Origin: Pseudomonadota bacterium
GTDB taxonomy: Bacteria > Pseudomonadota > Gammaproteobacteria > Burkholderiales > Ferrovaceae
DNA length: 26,992 nucleotides
Assembly (NCBI GenBank): GCA_021811005.1
Contig: JAJZPY010000010.1
Span: 1-26,992 of the forward strand
Reading direction: 5' to 3'
Positions 1-7,249 of the stretch are shown in pieces; within the stretch, counting starts at the first letter, position 1; every line of letters begins with the position of its first letter. The notes below the pieces were generated by a model. The model saw nothing but the letters and a program-made list of their open reading frames with translations, made no database searches and was not told the origin of the DNA. Made by a program: the position numbers and the translations under genes.

Positions 1-746
1 TGGTGGGCGCCGATCCTGAAACAGACATTGCCGTGCTCAAAATCGCCCTCAAGGGGCTGCCGGCCATCACGTTCGGCACGTCCGAACAGGTGCGCGTGGG
101 GGACGTCGCACTGGCCATCGGCAACCCCTTCGGCGTGGGCGAAACCGTCACCATGGGCATCATCAGCGCGCTCGGGCGCAGCCGGCTGGGCATCAACACG
201 TTTGAGAACTTCATCCAGACCGATGCCGCCATCAATCCGGGCAATTCGGGCGGCGCACTGGTGGACGCCTCCGGCAACCTGATCGGCATCAACAGCGCCA
301 TCTACTCCAAATCGGGTGGATCCCAGGGCATCGGTTTCAGCATTCCGGTCAGCATCGCAAAAAACGTGATGGAAGAGATCATCAAGACCGGCTCCGTCAC
401 ACGCGGCTGGATCGGCGTGGAAGTGCAGGACCTGACACCGGAACTGGCCGAGTCCTTCCGTCTGGACAAACCCGTGGGCGCCCTGATTTCAGCGATCCTG
501 AAGGGAGGGCCGGCAGAAAAGGCGGGCATTCGCCCGGGAGATATCCTGATTGAAATCAATGGGACGCCCATTGCCGATTCGCAGGACATGCTGAACCGTG
601 TGGCGGCACTCAAGCCTGCCCAGAACGCGAAGATCCGGGTATTGCGCAACCGCCAGTCCCAGGTTTTCACGATCCTGGTCGGAAAACGCCCCAAGGGGTC
701 GATCAGGAATCTGGATGAGGATGAGGAAGCGGATCCGGCTCAGTAG
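1..746 (+). CDS. HtrA/Deg-family serine protease with one PDZ domain, 5' end cut off by the window
   Basis: This is a trypsin-like protease of the S1C (HtrA/DegP/DegS/MucD) family, a group that degrades or senses misfolded proteins in the periplasm. About 247 residues are visible and the reading frame is open to the left edge, so the signal or anchor segment and the catalytic His lie outside the window. The catalytic Asp is in DPETDIAVLK at the start, and the nucleophile Ser is in the GNSGG motif (about visible residue 82). A single PDZ domain follows (about residues 135-228, with GWIGVEV and RPGDILIEINGTPI). No second PDZ follows; the protein ends in a short acidic tail. One PDZ favours a DegS/HtrA-type architecture over DegP, but the missing N-terminus leaves the subtype open. 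The last 44 bases overlap tatC on the other strand. Confidence 0.9.
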   Translation, partial: VGADPETDIAVLKIALKGLPAITFGTSEQVRVGDVALAIGNPFGVGETVTMGIISALGRSRLGINTFENFIQTDAAINPGNSGGALVDASGNLIGINSAIYSKSGGSQGIGFSIPVSIAKNVMEEIIKTGSVTRGWIGVEVQDLTPELAESFRLDKPVGALISAILKGGPAEKAGIRPGDILIEINGTPIADSQDMLNRVAALKPAQNAKIRVLRNRQSQVFTILVGKRPKGSIRNLDEDEEADPAQ

Positions 747-1470
747 CCTTGGGCTGCAGTCGCGCCGCCACCAGAATGCCCAATTCGTAAAGCAGCCACA
801 GGGGCAATGCCAGCAGGGTCTGTGAAATGGCGTCCGGCGGCGTAAAAACGGCCCCCACGATGAACGCCCCCACGATCACGTAACGCCTCGCCTGGCGCAA
901 CTGGGTCACGGACAACACGCCCAGCTTCACCAGCAGCACCACCGCCACGGGGGTTTCGAAGGCCAGCCCGAAGGCCAGGAACATGTTGATGACGAAGCCG
1001 AGGTATTTTTCGATGTCGGTCATGATCTCGACACCTTCCGGAGCCGTTTTCGTGATGAACCCGAAAACAAAGGGAAACACCCCAAAATAGGCAAAAGCCA
1101 TCCCGCAGTAAAACAGCAGCGTGCTGGACACCACCAGGGGCAGGGCCATCCTTTTCTCATGGGCATACAGCCCGGGGGCGACAAAACCCCAAATCTGGGC
1201 CAGCACGTAGGGCAGGGCGATCAGAAAAGCAACCAGTCCCGCCACTTTCATGGGAACAAAAAAGGGCGTCGTCACTTCCGTGGCGATCATGTGGCCGCCC
1301 ATGGGCATCTTGCTCAGCAAGGGCAGGGCCAGCCAGGTGTAGAGCGTGTTGGCGAACGGCAACAGCACGAGAAATATGACAAAAACGGCCCCCACGGCCC
1401 GAACCAGGCGGGTTCGCAACTCGATCAGGTGGGAAACGAATTCCTGGACTGCGCCAGACTCTTCCGTCAC
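703..1470 (-). CDS. tatC: Sec-independent protein translocase TatC
   Basis: TatC is the multi-spanning inner-membrane receptor of the twin-arginine export pathway; with TatB it binds the RR signal peptide of folded proteins. The 255-residue product is the usual length and has six predicted hydrophobic segments. The family motif SHLIELRTRL is near the N-terminus, and the conserved Glu-containing segment FGLAFETPV lies in the second half. It starts with GTG, and that codon shares GTGA with the tatB stop, so translation is probably coupled. The C-terminal tail is Pro- and His-rich. The gene ends inside the last codons of the convergent protease gene. It closes the long minus-strand run and completes a tatABC set. 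Confidence 0.97.
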   Translation of the reverse strand: MTEESGAVQEFVSHLIELRTRLVRAVGAVFVIFLVLLPFANTLYTWLALPLLSKMPMGGHMIATEVTTPFFVPMKVAGLVAFLIALPYVLAQIWGFVAPGLYAHEKRMALPLVVSSTLLFYCGMAFAYFGVFPFVFGFITKTAPEGVEIMTDIEKYLGFVINMFLAFGLAFETPVAVVLLVKLGVLSVTQLRQARRYVIVGAFIVGAVFTPPDAISQTLLALPLWLLYELGILVAARLQPKATEPDPLPHPHPDS

Positions 1471-1982
1471 GTGGCCTCCGGCTCAGTCCCGGCATTGCGC
1501 GTTTGCGACAGGCTGGCTGAAGTCATCGGCTTGCTGCGCAGAGGCCCTGCCGGGCGGACACTGAAAGGGTCACCCCCGAAAGGCAATGCCTCGGAGGCCG
1601 GGGTTGGCGAGGCTGGCGCCGTCGCAGCGGCCGTCTCGCCGGCGGTCTGGAAAGCCAGCTCGGCCTGGGCCGGGGATTCGGAAGCCGGCACTGCGGGTTC
1701 AGGGGCAGCCGGACTGTCGAGCACCTGTTGCGCCTGTTGCACGGAAGCCGTGACCTGTTGCTCGGCTTCCCGTGCCGCTTCGTTCATTCTTTTGCGCAGT
1801 TCGCGCAATTCGGACTGTTCGATTTCGCGGTCGATTTCCGCCTTCACGGACACGGCATAACGGCGGAAACGGCCGAACAGGACCCCGGCCGCCCGGGCGA
1901 CCTTGGGCAGCCGTTCTGGACCGATGGCCACGAGTGCCACCACGCCGATCAGGCCAATTTCGGAAACGCTGAAATCCAACAT
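1467..1982 (-). CDS. tatB: Sec-independent protein translocase subunit TatB
   Basis: TatB works with TatC in the receptor complex of the twin-arginine translocase. The 171-residue product has one N-terminal membrane helix (about residues 5-21) followed by the family motif GPERLPKVARAAG, which leads into an amphipathic helix. A charged, probably coiled segment rich in Glu and Arg spans about residues 47-75. The rest is a low-complexity tail rich in Ala, Pro and Glu, as is common in TatB. The Pro in the GPERLP hinge and the longer charged region separate it from TatA. It lies 31 bases behind tatA and overlaps tatC by 4 bases. I chose the ATG at 1982; the upstream ribosome binding site is weak. 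Confidence 0.95.
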   Translation of the reverse strand: MLDFSVSEIGLIGVVALVAIGPERLPKVARAAGVLFGRFRRYAVSVKAEIDREIEQSELRELRKRMNEAAREAEQQVTASVQQAQQVLDSPAAPEPAVPASESPAQAELAFQTAGETAAATAPASPTPASEALPFGGDPFSVRPAGPLRSKPMTSASLSQTRNAGTEPEAT

Positions 1983-2013
1983 GGGCTAGCGCAACCCCCG
2001 CCGCTGCCCCATG

Positions 2014-2253
2014 TCAGGAGTGGGTTTTTTCCTGGTTCGTCATCTCCGGATGGGAAGCAGCCGTCTTCTCTTCCAGCGGCTTTTTCTCCTCGGGCTTGGC
2101 GTCGGCATTGCCGCTTCCCGCCATCCCTTCCTTGAAGCTCTTGACGGCACCACCCAGGTCGGCACCGATGTTGCGCAATTTCTTGGTGCCGAACACCAGC
2201 ACCACAATCAGCAAAATCAGCAGCAAGTGCTGAATCGTAAACAAATCACCCAT
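2014..2253 (-). CDS. tatA: Sec-independent protein translocase subunit TatA
   Basis: TatA is the pore- or membrane-thinning component that oligomerises at TatBC to let folded proteins cross the inner membrane. The 79-residue product has the expected plan: a short N-terminal membrane helix, the FGTKKL hinge, an amphipathic helix (LRNIGADLGGAVKSFKEGM) and a charged, disordered tail. The ATG at 2253 has a good ribosome binding site, GGGAGGA, ending about eight bases upstream, so this start is firm. It is the first of the three tat genes and lies 33 bases behind hinT. The strong ribosome binding site suggests it is translated more than tatB, fitting the excess of TatA over TatBC known in other bacteria. 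Confidence 0.95.
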   Translation of the reverse strand: MGDLFTIQHLLLILLIVVLVFGTKKLRNIGADLGGAVKSFKEGMAGSGNADAKPEEKKPLEEKTAASHPEMTNQEKTHS

Positions 2254-2286
2254 TTCACAGTCCTCCCGATTGCCTTGTCATTATTC

Positions 2287-2637
2287 CTATCCGACCATTG
2301 CCGCCAGGGAGCGCGGCTTTCCGCCGCCGATCACATGGACATGCAGGTGATACACTTCCTGGCCACCGCCGCGGCCGGTATTGATTACGGTGCGAAAACC
2401 GTCGGCGAGGCCCTGGCCGGCCGCAAGTTCCGGAGCCAAAAGCAGGATTTTACCCAAGAGCGCCTGATCTTCCGAATGGCAGTGAGCCAGCGAATCCACG
2501 TGCTTCTTGGGAATGATCATGAAGTGCACGGGAGCGGCCGGATGGATGTCGTGAAAAGCAAGCACATCCGCGTCTTCGTACACCTTGCGGCTGGGCAACT
2601 CGCCGCGGGCGATCCTGCAGAACAGGCAGTCGCTCAT
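2287..2637 (-). CDS. hinT: HIT-family nucleotide phosphoramidase (HinT)
   Basis: HinT-type proteins are small cytoplasmic purine nucleoside phosphoramidases of the histidine triad superfamily. The 116-residue product is full length and carries the triad HLHVHV at about residues 97-102, with the central catalytic His. The N-terminal SDCLFCRIARGELPS is typical of the branch found beside his genes in proteobacteria, and ALLGKILLLAPELA fits the helix of the fold. The ATG shares ATGA with the hisE stop, so it is translationally coupled to the his cluster. Its physiological substrate here cannot be read from the sequence. Confidence 0.93.
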   Translation of the reverse strand: MSDCLFCRIARGELPSRKVYEDADVLAFHDIHPAAPVHFMIIPKKHVDSLAHCHSEDQALLGKILLLAPELAAGQGLADGFRTVINTGRGGGQEVYHLHVHVIGGGKPRSLAAMVG

Positions 2638-2972
2638 GATGCCGGGCCCGAACGGCGTGCCGCCTTTTCTTCGAGGCCGGAGGTTCCTTCCCTGCGGGCA
2701 AGCTCGCGCAGTATATCGCCTGCCGCCAGGTCATAGTGGGCCAGCAGAACGAGGGAATGAAACCACAAGTCCGCCGTTTCGCGTACCAGATGCTGGCGGT
2801 CGCCGTCTTTGGCCGCCAGCACCGCTTCCAGCGCCTCTTCGCCCACCTTGCGGGCCATGGCGTCCACGCCTTTGGCATAGAGGGAAGCCACGTAAGAGCT
2901 GCCGGGTTCCGCACCCTTGCGGCTTGCGAGCGTGGCGCTCAGCCGTTCGAGAATATCTGCATGCGCTTCCAC
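2634..2972 (-). CDS. hisE: Phosphoribosyl-ATP pyrophosphatase (HisE)
   Basis: HisE hydrolyses phosphoribosyl-ATP to phosphoribosyl-AMP and pyrophosphate, the second step of histidine synthesis. The product is 112 residues, the usual size of a stand-alone HisE. The metal-binding helices of the MazG-like fold are visible in KVGEEALEAVLAA and HLVRETADLWFHSLVLL, with the expected Glu and Asp ligands. The start is a GTG at 2972, seven bases after the hisI stop, with GAGGG five to six bases upstream; starts further upstream would lie inside hisI and have no family support. HisE and HisI are separate genes here, unlike the enterobacterial hisIE fusion. It overlaps hinT by ATGA. Confidence 0.95.
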   Translation of the reverse strand: MEAHADILERLSATLASRKGAEPGSSYVASLYAKGVDAMARKVGEEALEAVLAAKDGDRQHLVRETADLWFHSLVLLAHYDLAAGDILRELARREGTSGLEEKAARRSGPAS

Positions 2973-2979
2973 GTCGCCC

Positions 2980-3366
2980 TCAGCCCCCGTAAATTTGGGA
3001 TGGATCCTTGAGCACCGGATCCGTTTCCACCCATTGTCCGTTTTCGAGCCGCCGGAAGAAACAGCGCACCCGCCCGGTATGGCAGGCAATCCCGCCCACC
3101 TGTTCCACCTGCAGCAGCAGGACGTCAGCATCGCAATCCAGGCGAATTTCGAGCACCCGTTGCACATGGCCGGACACTTCGCCCTTGTGCCAGAGTTTTT
3201 GCCTGGAACGCGACCAGTACATGGCCGTGCCGTCTTCGACCGTACGGCGCAACGCCTCCCGGTTCATCCAGCCCACCATCAGCACCTGTCCGCTGGACGC
3301 CTCCTGGGCAATGGCCGGAACCAAGCCTTGTTCGTTCCAATGTACCGCGTCGAGCCAGGTTGTCAC
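2980..3366 (-). CDS. hisI: Phosphoribosyl-AMP cyclohydrolase (HisI)
   Basis: HisI opens the purine ring of phosphoribosyl-AMP, the third step of histidine synthesis. The 128-residue product matches the single-domain enzyme. The metal site is visible: DCDAD near the middle and the Cys residues of GGIACHTGRVRCFFR in the C-terminal half. WMNREALRRT and YWSRSRQKLWHKGE are typical family segments. The start is GTG at 3366, sharing GTGA with the hisF stop, with GAGG about seven bases upstream inside hisF. The open frame extends upstream over hisF, but only the part from this GTG resembles HisI. Confidence 0.96.
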   Translation of the reverse strand: MTTWLDAVHWNEQGLVPAIAQEASSGQVLMVGWMNREALRRTVEDGTAMYWSRSRQKLWHKGEVSGHVQRVLEIRLDCDADVLLLQVEQVGGIACHTGRVRCFFRRLENGQWVETDPVLKDPSQIYGG

Positions 3367-4127
3367 AAGCGCACCTCGATGCCCTGCGCCGCCATGAAAT
3401 CCTTGGCCTGGCGCACGGTAAACTCGCCGTAATGAAAAATGCTGGCCGCCAGCACGGCGTCCGCATGCCCCTTTTGGATGCCGTCGCACAGATGCTGCAG
3501 ATGACCCACGCCGCCGCTGGCGATCACCGGAACTCCCACCGCGTCCGCCACCGCCCGGGTCAGGTCGAGGTCGAAGCCTTCCTTGGTCCCGTCCCGGTCC
3601 ATGCTGGTGAGCAACAGTTCTCCGGCCCCCAGGCCTGCACAGTGTTCTGCCCAGGCAATCGCGTCCAGTCCGGTGCCTTTGCGCCCGCCGTGCGTGAACA
3701 CTTCCCAGCCTGACGGCGTATTCGCACGCTTGGCGTCGATGGCCACCACGATGCACTGGGACCCGAAACGTTGCGCCGCCTCGGCCACCAGCCCGGGATT
3801 CTGCACGGCCGAGGTATTGATGCTGACTTTGTCGGCGCCGGCGTTGAGCAGGCGCCGCACGTCGGTCACCTCGCGCACGCCACCGCCCACCGTGAGGGGA
3901 ATGAACACCTGGGCGGATACCGCCTCGATGATGGGGATGATCAGTCCGCGCCCTTCCGAACTGGCCGTGATGTCCAGGAAGGTGACTTCGTCGGCTCCCT
4001 GCTCATCGTAACGGCGTGCAATTTCAACCGGGTCGCCGGCATCGCGCAAGCCGACAAAATTGACGCCCTTGACCACGCGGCCTGCATTGACATCCAGGCA
4101 GGGAATGATGCGCTTGGCGAGACCCAT
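3363..4127 (-). CDS. hisF: Imidazole glycerol phosphate synthase cyclase subunit (HisF)
   Basis: HisF is the (beta-alpha)8-barrel cyclase that, with ammonia from HisH, converts PRFAR to imidazole glycerol phosphate and AICAR. The 254-residue product is full length. The two catalytic Asp residues are seen as D12 in IIPCLDVNAGRVVKG and D131 in VVAIDAKRAN. Phosphate-binding loops are visible as LTVGGGVRE and VIASGGVGH. It lies three bases behind hisA and shares GTGA with hisI. HisF and HisA resemble each other as related barrels, but the RIIPCLD start and TSMDRDGTKEGFD identify this one as HisF. Confidence 0.97.
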   Translation of the reverse strand: MGLAKRIIPCLDVNAGRVVKGVNFVGLRDAGDPVEIARRYDEQGADEVTFLDITASSEGRGLIIPIIEAVSAQVFIPLTVGGGVREVTDVRRLLNAGADKVSINTSAVQNPGLVAEAAQRFGSQCIVVAIDAKRANTPSGWEVFTHGGRKGTGLDAIAWAEHCAGLGAGELLLTSMDRDGTKEGFDLDLTRAVADAVGVPVIASGGVGHLQHLCDGIQKGHADAVLAASIFHYGEFTVRQAKDFMAAQGIEVRL

Positions 4128-4130
4128 GCT

Positions 4131-4889
4131 TCAATGCCCGCCCGCAGGCGGGCGCGACAAGGTGATGGCCAGCTGGTTGGCTTCAGCAAAGTTGAGCGTG
4201 CCTTCGTAAATGGCACGCCCGGTAATGGCCCCCATGATGCCTTCTTCTTCTACGGCACACAGCGCACGCACGTCTTCCAGCCCGTGAATGCCGCCACTCG
4301 CAATGACCGGAATGGTCAGGGAACGGGCCAGGGTGACCGTGGCCGGAATGTTGACCCCCGTGAGCATGCCATCCCGGCCGATGTCCGTGTAAATGACCGC
4401 TTCCACGCCGTAATCCTGGAAACGCTTGGCAAGGTCCACCACCTCGTGCCCGGTCAGCTTGGACCAGCCTTCCACAGCCACTTTCCCGTCGCGGGCATCG
4501 AGCCCCACCATGATGTGGCCAGGAAAGGCATCGCAGGCTTCGTGCAAAAACCCCGGGTTCTTGACAGCCGCCGTGCCGATGATGACTTCCGAAACGCCGC
4601 TGTCCAGATACCGCTCGATGACGTCCAGGGTGCGTATGCCCCCGCCCAGCTGGATGGGAATTTCGCCGTTCACTTCATCGACGATTTCGCGCATGGCCCG
4701 TTCATTGACGGGCTTTCCCGAAAAGGCGCCGTTGAGGTCCACCAGGTGCAGGCGCCGTGCGCCCTGATCCAGCCAGTGGCGGGCCATCTGGGCCGGCTCA
4801 TCCGAAAAAACCGTGGCTTCTTCCATCAGCCCCTGGCGCAACCGGACGCAGCGGCCATCTTTGAGATCAATTGCAGGAATCAGAATCAT
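4131..4889 (-). CDS. hisA: ProFAR isomerase (HisA)
   Basis: HisA catalyses the Amadori rearrangement of ProFAR to PRFAR, the fourth step of histidine synthesis. The 252-residue barrel has the catalytic D8 in LIPAIDLKDGRCVRL and the second acidic site in MVGLDARDGKVAV. Phosphate loops IQLGGGIRT and VIASGGIHG are present, and YTDIGRDGMLTGVN is characteristic of HisA. The start ATG at 4889 lies eight bases behind the hisH stop with only a weak ribosome binding site, suggesting coupling to hisH. The neighbours hisH and hisF complete the next step. Confidence 0.97.
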   Translation of the reverse strand: MILIPAIDLKDGRCVRLRQGLMEEATVFSDEPAQMARHWLDQGARRLHLVDLNGAFSGKPVNERAMREIVDEVNGEIPIQLGGGIRTLDVIERYLDSGVSEVIIGTAAVKNPGFLHEACDAFPGHIMVGLDARDGKVAVEGWSKLTGHEVVDLAKRFQDYGVEAVIYTDIGRDGMLTGVNIPATVTLARSLTIPVIASGGIHGLEDVRALCAVEEEGIMGAITGRAIYEGTLNFAEANQLAITLSRPPAGGH

Positions 4890-4897
4890 GGGGGCAC

Positions 4898-5536
4898 TCA
4901 GGGATTCCAGTGAACAAAATTGCTGAGCAGCGCCAAACCGGCACCGGCACTTTTTTCAGGGTGGAACTGCACGGCAAACAGGTTGTCACGCGCCACGGCG
5001 CAGGTGAAATCCAGCCCGTAGCGGGCCGTTGCAGTTCCCACCCCGGAATCGTGGGGTTCCACGTAATAGCTGTGCACAAAATAAAACCGCGAACCGTCCG
5101 CGATGCCCGACCACAAGGGATGCTCGCCCTGTCGGTAAACCTGGTTCCACCCCATGTGCGGGACCTTGAGCCGCTCGCCATCCGGGGCAAACATGCGTTC
5201 CGCGGGAAATCGGCGCACTTGTCCGGCCAGCAGGCCAAGGCCGGCAGCCGGCCCTTCCTCCGAAGCGTCGAACAGCATCTGCAGCCCGATGCAAAGTCCC
5301 AGAAACGGTTTCTCGCGCGCGGCTTCAATCACGGCAGGACGCAGCTTGCGCTGGTCCAGTTCGCGCATGCAGTCGGGCATGGCGCCCTGGCCGGGAAACA
5401 CCACCCGTTGCGCCGCCCGGACGCGTACCGGATCGTCGGTGACTTCCACGCGCGCATGGGGGGCCACGTGTTCCAGCGCTTTCGCCACGGAACGCAAATT
5501 CCCCATGCCGTAATCCACAACTGCGATATGAGTCAC
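4898..5536 (-). CDS. hisH: Imidazole glycerol phosphate synthase glutaminase subunit (HisH)
   Basis: HisH is the class I glutamine amidotransferase that feeds ammonia to HisF. The product has 212 residues. The catalytic triad is visible: Cys82 in FLGLCIGLQ, and His192 and Glu194 in VQFHPEKS. The oxyanion-strand region is seen as VFPGQGAMPDCM, and VPHMGWNQV is a HisH-specific segment. The start is GTG at 5536, giving the family N-terminus TQIAVVDYG-like (here THIAVVDYGMGN). It sits 16 bases behind hisB and 8 bases ahead of hisA, so it is well inside the his run. Confidence 0.97.
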   Translation of the reverse strand: MTHIAVVDYGMGNLRSVAKALEHVAPHARVEVTDDPVRVRAAQRVVFPGQGAMPDCMRELDQRKLRPAVIEAAREKPFLGLCIGLQMLFDASEEGPAAGLGLLAGQVRRFPAERMFAPDGERLKVPHMGWNQVYRQGEHPLWSGIADGSRFYFVHSYYVEPHDSGVGTATARYGLDFTCAVARDNLFAVQFHPEKSAGAGLALLSNFVHWNP

Positions 5537-5552
5537 GACGGCTGTCCGATGC

Positions 5553-6140
5553 TCAAAGAGATCCTTTGGTGGAAGGCGTCACGCCGGCGATCCGGGGGTC
5601 CCGTTCGACGGCAGCGCGCAACGCGCGGCCGAAAGCCTTGAATACGGTTTCAGCCTGGTGATGGGCGTTGCGCCCCTTGAGATTGTCCACATGCAGCGTC
5701 AGGTGCGCATGATTGACGAAACCCTGGAAGAACTCGTGAAACAGGTCCACGTCGAATTCCCCGATGCGCGCCCGGGTGAAAGGCACGTCGAAAAACAGTC
5801 CGGGCCGTCCGGAGAGGTCGACCGTGACCCGTGACAGGGCCTCATCCAGGGGGACCACGGCATGGCCGTAGCGGCGCACCCCTTTCTTGTCGCCGATGGC
5901 CTGCGCAAAAGCCTGTCCGAGCGTGATGCCGATGTCTTCCACGCTGTGGTGGGCATCGATGTGGAGGTCACCCTTGCAATGAACCGCCAGGTCGATCAGG
6001 CCGTGACGGGCCACCTGATCCAGCATGTGGTCAAGAAAGGCAATGCCGGTGTCTAGACGCGCCAACCCCTGTCCGTCGAGATTGATTTCAGCCGTGACCT
6101 GGGTTTCGAGCGTGTTCCGCGTAATCTGTGCCGATCGCAT
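5553..6140 (-). CDS. hisB: Imidazoleglycerol-phosphate dehydratase (HisB, monofunctional)
   Basis: This enzyme dehydrates imidazole glycerol phosphate to imidazole acetol phosphate. At 195 residues it is the stand-alone dehydratase, without the N-terminal histidinol-phosphatase domain found in enterobacterial HisB. The manganese-binding His clusters are clear: FLDHMLDQVARHG, DAHHSVEDIGI and GRNAHHQAE. ARLDTGIAFLDH near the N-terminus is typical. A separate histidinol-phosphate phosphatase must exist elsewhere; none is seen in this window. It is preceded by the widest gap inside the his run (52 bases), which holds a hairpin. Confidence 0.97.
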   Translation of the reverse strand: MRSAQITRNTLETQVTAEINLDGQGLARLDTGIAFLDHMLDQVARHGLIDLAVHCKGDLHIDAHHSVEDIGITLGQAFAQAIGDKKGVRRYGHAVVPLDEALSRVTVDLSGRPGLFFDVPFTRARIGEFDVDLFHEFFQGFVNHAHLTLHVDNLKGRNAHHQAETVFKAFGRALRAAVERDPRIAGVTPSTKGSL

Positions 6141-6170
6141 GGATGGCCTGGAAACAAGTTGATGTCAGTT

Positions 6171-6190
6171 AAGCGCCCAACCGGGCGTTT
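6171..6190. other. Hairpin in the hisC-hisB gap
   Basis: Inverted repeat with arms AAGCGCCC and GGGCGTTT around the loop AACC. Read on the plus strand it forms eight pairs including one G-T. In the minus-strand sense transcript the same structure has one A-C mismatch, leaving a five-pair GC core plus two A-U pairs. No run of U follows on the minus strand, so it is not a convincing intrinsic terminator for the his transcript; on the plus strand a short TTTCGTT follows. A role in processing or 3' end protection is possible but inferred. Confidence 0.4.
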
Positions 6191-6192
6191 CG

Positions 6193-7248
6193 TTATAGGG
6201 AATCCTGAAGCGCTTGCAGGAACTGCCGGTTTTCTTCCGGCGTACCGACCGTGACCCGCAGGCAGTCCGCCAACGACGGGTGGGCCGCGCTCAAGTTCTT
6301 GATCAATATACCACGTTGGCGAAGTCCTTCAAAGACGCGAGAGGCCTGGGCAACGCGGAAAAGCAGGAAATTGGCGGCGCTGGGGTAAACCGTGACCCCG
6401 GCCAGGCGCGACAGCCCTGCGGCGAGCACGGCGCGCTGTTCGCAAATGCGCGCCGCCTGCTCCTGCAGCACCCCCGGACGCGACAGCACTTCCTGGGCAG
6501 CCGCCTGGTCCAGCACCGAAATGTTGTAGGGCAGGCGCACCTTGTCGATCTGCCCCAGGACGGCTGCCGGCCCGGCCACCAGACCCAGCCGGATGCCAGC
6601 CAGTCCCAGCTTGGATACGGTCCGCATCACGAGCAGGTTGGGATGGGACAGCAGGCGCGGCAGAAAAGAACGGTCAGTGAACGGGTAATAGGCCTCGTCC
6701 ACCACCACCAGGCCCGGCGAAGTGCGGATGACCGATTCCACGACTTCGGGATCAAAATGGTTGCCGGTGGGGTTGTTGGGATAGGCCAGGAAAGTCAGGG
6801 CCGGACGTTCGCTGCGAACCGCCTCCAGCAGCGACGGGCCGTCCAGGGAGAAGTCGGGGCGCAGCCCCACCCCCACATAGCGCATGCCGACGAAAGCGGC
6901 GATCATGCGGAACATCACAAACGAAGGCTCCACGCCCAGCACCACGGCACCGGGTTTCGCCACCGCCAGCGCCAGCATCTGGATCAGTTCGTCCGAACCG
7001 TTGCCCAGCACCAGGGCCGCTTCGGGCGGAATGCCCATGGCCTGCCGCAGCACCGTCTTCAGCGCTTCGGGATTGGCGTCCGGATAACGGTTGAGATCGA
7101 GCGAAGCCAGGCGCCGCGCCAGGTCTGCGCGCAGGGTTTCGGGAAGGCCGTAGGGGTTTTCCATGGCATCGAGCTTGACCATGCCCTCGGCCGAAGGCAC
7201 TTCATAGGCCTTGAGCACCCTGATTTCACTGCGGATGCAATCGTCCAA
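6193..7248 (-). CDS. hisC: Histidinol-phosphate aminotransferase (HisC)
   Basis: HisC is a PLP-dependent class II aminotransferase converting imidazole acetol phosphate to histidinol phosphate. The product is 351 residues with this start. Visible features: KLDAMENPYG near the N-terminus, LGNGSDELIQM for cofactor binding, YPNNPTGNHFD, the cofactor Asp in VVVDEAYYPF, and the Schiff-base Lys in RTVSKLGLAGIRLG. No ATG lies at the expected position. I chose TTG at 7248, one base after the hisD stop, because GGAG lies seven bases upstream and it gives the expected leader before RSEIRVLKAYEVP. The frame is open far upstream, but that part only shadows hisD. Confidence 0.95.
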   Translation of the reverse strand: MDDCIRSEIRVLKAYEVPSAEGMVKLDAMENPYGLPETLRADLARRLASLDLNRYPDANPEALKTVLRQAMGIPPEAALVLGNGSDELIQMLALAVAKPGAVVLGVEPSFVMFRMIAAFVGMRYVGVGLRPDFSLDGPSLLEAVRSERPALTFLAYPNNPTGNHFDPEVVESVIRTSPGLVVVDEAYYPFTDRSFLPRLLSHPNLLVMRTVSKLGLAGIRLGLVAGPAAVLGQIDKVRLPYNISVLDQAAAQEVLSRPGVLQEQAARICEQRAVLAAGLSRLAGVTVYPSAANFLLFRVAQASRVFEGLRQRGILIKNLSAAHPSLADCLRVTVGTPEENRQFLQALQDSL

Positions 7249-7249
7249 G

